Below, in pieces: positions 6,195 through 8,821 of a DNA stretch of 8,821 nt. Positions within the stretch are counted from its first letter, which is position 1; each line of letters opens with the position of its first letter. This DNA comes from SHZI01 sp032122615. Lineage in GTDB: Bacteria > Pseudomonadota > Gammaproteobacteria > Steroidobacterales > GCA-2729495. Location of the stretch: contig JAQBGF010000102.1 in the NCBI GenBank assembly GCA_032122615.1, positions 1 to 8,821 on the forward strand, written 5' to 3'. The notes beneath the pieces are model-generated. The model was not told the origin of the DNA. It searched no databases and saw only the letters and a program-made list of their open reading frames with translations. The position numbers and the translations under genes were made by a program.

Positions 6195-7307
6195 TTACTG
6201 CCTGGCACGCTGCATGGTGGCCCGCACCAGGGGCGCGAAATCCACCAGCGCCTCCGCGGCGGCCCGGATATCGGCACGAGCATTAGCCGCATCAGCCGGC
6301 TCGATACGAAGTTTGGCCCGATCGGCGGCGGCCTGCAGACCGGGACTGCGGAGCACGGTGCCAACGGCAACCTCCAGGCAGCGACGCAGTTGATCCGGTA
6401 GTGCGGGGGGCGCAACGACCAGGCGTCCCGCATCGACAAGAGACGCGAGTGAGTCCGCGCGCTTTTTGGCCTGCTCCACCGATCTGCCTGCCAGGCGAGC
6501 CCGCTGCTGCGCAACGCCGGTCTCGCCACCGAGCACCGGAATGCCGGCAACGATGGGGTCGCGGGCTCCCGCTTCGCCACCTGCCTCCACACCAGTCACC
6601 TGAAGCAACGGCCGCACGGTGCCGTCTTCGATGAAGCGCCGGGTGGAATCAAGGTTCTGCACTATCAGATCAACTTCACCGCGAACGACCGCGAGTATCC
6701 GTGCGGTGTTGCCCACATACCCGGTCACCAGCACATAGTCCATGCCCAGCAGCTCCGCAATGACGGGCACGGCGACAATGCTCGCCGACCCGGCGTCCCG
6801 CACGCCGATGACGATCGGTCGTCGGCCCGCGACGCCCAGCAGCTGGTCCAGGCTGTCGATGCCCGACTCCCGTCCGGTCAACAGCACGATACGGTTGCGG
6901 AGGAGACGGGCGAGCACCGTAAAATCCGTGGCGGGATGGAGCGTGCTGCCGTCGAGTCGCGCGGCGAGCAAGCCGGCCGCGTTGATGATGCCGATGGTCT
7001 TGCCATCCGGGGCGGCATCGCGGATTGCAGCGGCAGCGACGAGGCCGCCCGCGGCCGAACGGTTCTCGACGACAATAGTGGCCTCCAGTTCCTGGGCCAG
7101 AAACGGCTGCAGCAGGCGGGAGTAAGTGTCGTAGCCACCGCCCGGGCTGTTTGGCACGATCCACCGCAACGTTTCACCCTTCAGTGTCTCGCAGGCGTTC
7201 GGGCTGGCCGCGGCAGTCACGTTCAACAGAGCCGGAAACAGCACGGCAGCCAGCCGCCAGCGTCGCGCTGGCCGGCACGGCCGGGACTGATGCCAGTAAG
7301 CTGGCAT
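6195..7307 (-). CDS. tctC: Tripartite tricarboxylate transporter substrate-binding protein (TctC/Bug family)
   Basis: This periplasmic binding protein captures the substrate and hands it to TctA/TctB. A signal peptide is evident: basic residues at about 9-18 (RPCRPARRWR), a hydrophobic core at 19-30 and a TAAA cleavage region near 31-34. The mature part has the Bug signature RWIVPNSPGGGYDTYSR (48-64), with the ligand-contacting loop and conserved Asp60, then VVENRSAAGG (79-88), PDGKTIGI (100-107) and GYVGNTARILAVVRGEVD (196-213). At 370 residues it is longer than the usual 320-330. Cys39 and Cys310 near the ends of the mature chain could form a disulfide; SPNAC around Cys39 is not a lipobox. 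The ATG at 7307 is 8 bases after the receptor stop, has no Shine-Dalgarno sequence and lies in a hairpin. Ligand class is unknown: family members bind citrate, other dicarboxylates, aromatic acids and more. Confidence 0.9.
   Translation of the reverse strand: MPAYWHQSRPCRPARRWRLAAVLFPALLNVTAAASPNACETLKGETLRWIVPNSPGGGYDTYSRLLQPFLAQELEATIVVENRSAAGGLVAAAAIRDAAPDGKTIGIINAAGLLAARLDGSTLHPATDFTVLARLLRNRIVLLTGRESGIDSLDQLLGVAGRRPIVIGVRDAGSASIVAVPVIAELLGMDYVLVTGYVGNTARILAVVRGEVDLIVQNLDSTRRFIEDGTVRPLLQVTGVEAGGEAGARDPIVAGIPVLGGETGVAQQRARLAGRSVEQAKKRADSLASLVDAGRLVVAPPALPDQLRRCLEVAVGTVLRSPGLQAAADRAKLRIEPADAANARADIRAAAEALVDFAPLVRATMQRARQ
7290..7307 (-). promoter_or_regulatory. Hairpin enclosing the tctC start codon
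   Basis: On the minus strand ATGCCAG (7307-7301) is followed by a CTTA loop and CTGGCAT (7296-7290), the exact reverse complement. The first three bases of the stem are the tctC start codon. No purine-rich ribosome-binding site precedes it, and the stop codon of the receptor gene is 8 bases upstream. A ribosome ending there would cover and open the stem, so the element could make tctC translation depend on the receptor gene. The structure is directly visible; the regulatory role is inferred. Confidence 0.5.
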
Positions 7308-7315
7308 GCCGAGGT

Positions 7316-8821
7316 TCAGAGCTGGAAGTCCGCGCCCAGGCGCACTGTCAGACCAGCCCGCGGGTCGCCCAGTCTCTCCACATAGTCAGCGTCGGTCACG
7401 TTTGACACGACGACGTAGCCGGCCAGCCGCTCGGAGAAGTCCTTGGACACCTTGATGTTGGCTATGAAATAACTGTCGATCGAAGTGTAGACGTCGTCGT
7501 CGTCGAGATCGTGCAGCCCGTCGACGTAGATACCATTAAACGCGGCCAGAACCTGCGCTGGCAGGCGGACACGCAATTCGAACTGGGTCGTGTGTCCGGG
7601 CCGGCTGCGCAACTGACGGCTGCGGCCGTCGGGCGCCGTCTCCTCGGCGTCGAGATAGGTGTACGACACGCGGCCATAAAGTGCATCGGAGAGCCACCCC
7701 CCCGTGGAAGCCTCGACGCCCTTGATCGTTAACGGATCCAGATTCTGGTAGAGCGACGTCCGGTCCGGGCGCTCGATCAGACCAGACACATCGCTGTAAA
7801 AGAACGCGATATCGCTGGCGTAGTCTGCCGAATGTGCATAAGTCAGCCCGACCTCATAGTTGTCTGTGGTCTGCTCCCGAAGATCCGGATTGCCGTACCG
7901 TCGCCGGTAGAGCTCCCGCAGCTTGGGGAAACGCGTACGTTGGGCGGCCGAGGCGTGCAACGCCAGTTCTTCGGTGGCCTGCCAGGCAACGGCGAGCTGC
8001 GGGTTGAAGGCGCTGCTGGACTGGTCGAGGCGGGTCTGGTCGAACACATTGTAAATGCCCCCGACCGCCAGGGACAGGGCGTCGGTGATCCAGTACTGGT
8101 CCTCTATCGCCAGCGTCCAGGTCGACAGTTCGGCCTTGTTGCCGTTCTCGAGTTCGCCTTCGGCCTTGTACACGTCCGTCTGCCCAGCCGCGTGCAGCAC
8201 CAGTGCGTTGTTCGAGTGGGTCTGCAACGTGGAATAGAGCTTGACGCCATAGGAGTAGTCGTCAGACTTTTCCACTTCGTCCACTTCAGCATAGCTACCG
8301 TCGGTGTAGACGGTGAGCTCGCTGTCGTAGGAATTATAGTAAAGCTTGGCGGCCAACGGAATCGCAGTGAACTGGTTCGACAGACCGACGCTCTGGCGCG
8401 TGGACTTGGTCAGCCGCTCGAAGTCCGGCTCCAGGACGCCCGCGGTCGGCGGCAGCCCTTTCTCGGCGTCGGAGAGATTGTAGAAAAACGATGTGTGGCC
8501 AATCAGTGTGCGCTGGGCGTCCAGCGAGAGAAACAGGCTGTTGCGCTCGAAGTCGCTGTTGAGGCGGTCGCCTGCGGGCTGGTTGAGTTCCCCGTTGTAG
8601 TCATCGGACAGGGAGTAGTCATCGGCCTCCTGGTGACTGACGGACAGGAGATAACTCAGGTTGTCGCTGCCTCCTCCGGAACTGGCCCGCAGCAGCAAAT
8701 TGTCATCGCTGCCGACCTCGGCGTTGCCGCTGAGGTAGCTCGCATCGGCTCCGGTGCGGGGCAGGATGTCGATCACGCCGCCCATGCCGTTCGTTCCGTA
8801 TATGACCGAAGGGGCGCTCTT
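7316..8821 (-). CDS. TonB-dependent outer-membrane receptor, partial (5' end beyond the window)
   Basis: The frame stays open to the right edge, so the gene starts outside the window and an internal ATG at 8785 is not its start. The first visible residues, KSAPSVIYGTNGMGGVIDIL, are the end of the plug domain (the xGPxSxLYGxxAxGGVINI motif), encoded at 8821-8762. The other roughly 480 residues are the 22-stranded outer-membrane beta-barrel, with alternating aromatic strands and the conserved barrel segment TRFPKLRELY, GNPDLREQTTDNYEVGLTY. It resembles the BtuB/CirA-like subgroup. The chain ends in FQL, so the usual C-terminal aromatic residue is displaced. An acidic loop (LDDDDVY) is coded by CGT-type triplet repeats near 7492-7505. 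Such receptors import scarce ligands such as siderophores, cobalamin, saccharides or sulfate esters using TonB energy. Direct linkage to tctC, 8 bases downstream, suggests a shared substrate. The ligand cannot be assigned. Confidence 0.92.
   Translation of the reverse strand, partial: KSAPSVIYGTNGMGGVIDILPRTGADASYLSGNAEVGSDDNLLLRASSGGGSDNLSYLLSVSHQEADDYSLSDDYNGELNQPAGDRLNSDFERNSLFLSLDAQRTLIGHTSFFYNLSDAEKGLPPTAGVLEPDFERLTKSTRQSVGLSNQFTAIPLAAKLYYNSYDSELTVYTDGSYAEVDEVEKSDDYSYGVKLYSTLQTHSNNALVLHAAGQTDVYKAEGELENGNKAELSTWTLAIEDQYWITDALSLAVGGIYNVFDQTRLDQSSSAFNPQLAVAWQATEELALHASAAQRTRFPKLRELYRRRYGNPDLREQTTDNYEVGLTYAHSADYASDIAFFYSDVSGLIERPDRTSLYQNLDPLTIKGVEASTGGWLSDALYGRVSYTYLDAEETAPDGRSRQLRSRPGHTTQFELRVRLPAQVLAAFNGIYVDGLHDLDDDDVYTSIDSYFIANIKVSKDFSERLAGYVVVSNVTDADYVERLGDPRAGLTVRLGADFQL

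Noticed and set aside
5444..6592. 382-codon open frame on the minus strand
   Set aside because: It is out of frame across tctA and tctC, both clearly recognised. The Pro/Arg-rich translation looks like a frame shadow.
7492..7505. CGT trinucleotide repeat as a phase-variation tract
   Set aside because: It has only about four units, keeps frame whatever the unit number, and simply encodes the acidic LDDDD loop of the receptor.
7316..8785. Receptor gene starting at the ATG at 8785
   Set aside because: The frame stays open to the window edge and the 12 upstream codons complete the plug-domain motif, so the real start is outside the window.

Overview
The window is GC-rich, densely coding and bacterial. 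It most resembles a gammaproteobacterium: dacA, a D-amino-acid aminotransferase gene, a ybeD/DUF493 gene and lipB lie in a row, an arrangement I recall from gammaproteobacteria such as the Xanthomonadales, and the left edge may hold the last codons of an rlpA-like gene. The genus cannot be told from the sequence alone. No tRNA, rRNA, CRISPR array, insertion sequence or phage gene was seen, and the only non-coding stretch over 30 bases is the 79-126 bases ahead of dacA.

Left half (127-3110, + strand): four tightly packed housekeeping genes. They encode a penicillin-binding protein 5/6-type D-Ala-D-Ala carboxypeptidase (DacA), a class IV PLP aminotransferase of the D-alanine aminotransferase type, a small YbeD/DUF493 protein and the octanoyltransferase LipB. 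Gaps are 12, -4 and 6 bases, so they are probably one transcript. DacA releases D-alanine in the periplasm and the aminotransferase can recycle or interconvert D-amino acids in the cytoplasm. LipB begins lipoate synthesis. The usual next gene, lipA, is absent: the strand switches 10 bases after lipB.

Right half (3121-8821, - strand, read right to left): five co-directional genes with almost no spacing. They encode a TonB-dependent outer-membrane receptor (5' end outside the window), then a tripartite tricarboxylate transporter in the order TctC (periplasmic binding protein), TctA (large permease) and TctB (small membrane subunit), then a luciferase-like (LLM) flavin- or F420-dependent oxidoreductase. 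Gaps are 8, 26, -4 and 7 bases.

The right half reads as an uptake-and-oxidation operon for an unknown organic substrate: passage through the outer membrane by the receptor, capture by TctC, import by TctA/TctB and oxidation or reduction by the LLM enzyme. This is the most interesting part of the window. A detail inside it is a perfect 7-bp hairpin that encloses the tctC start codon, which has no visible Shine-Dalgarno sequence. That suggests tctC translation depends on translation of the receptor gene.
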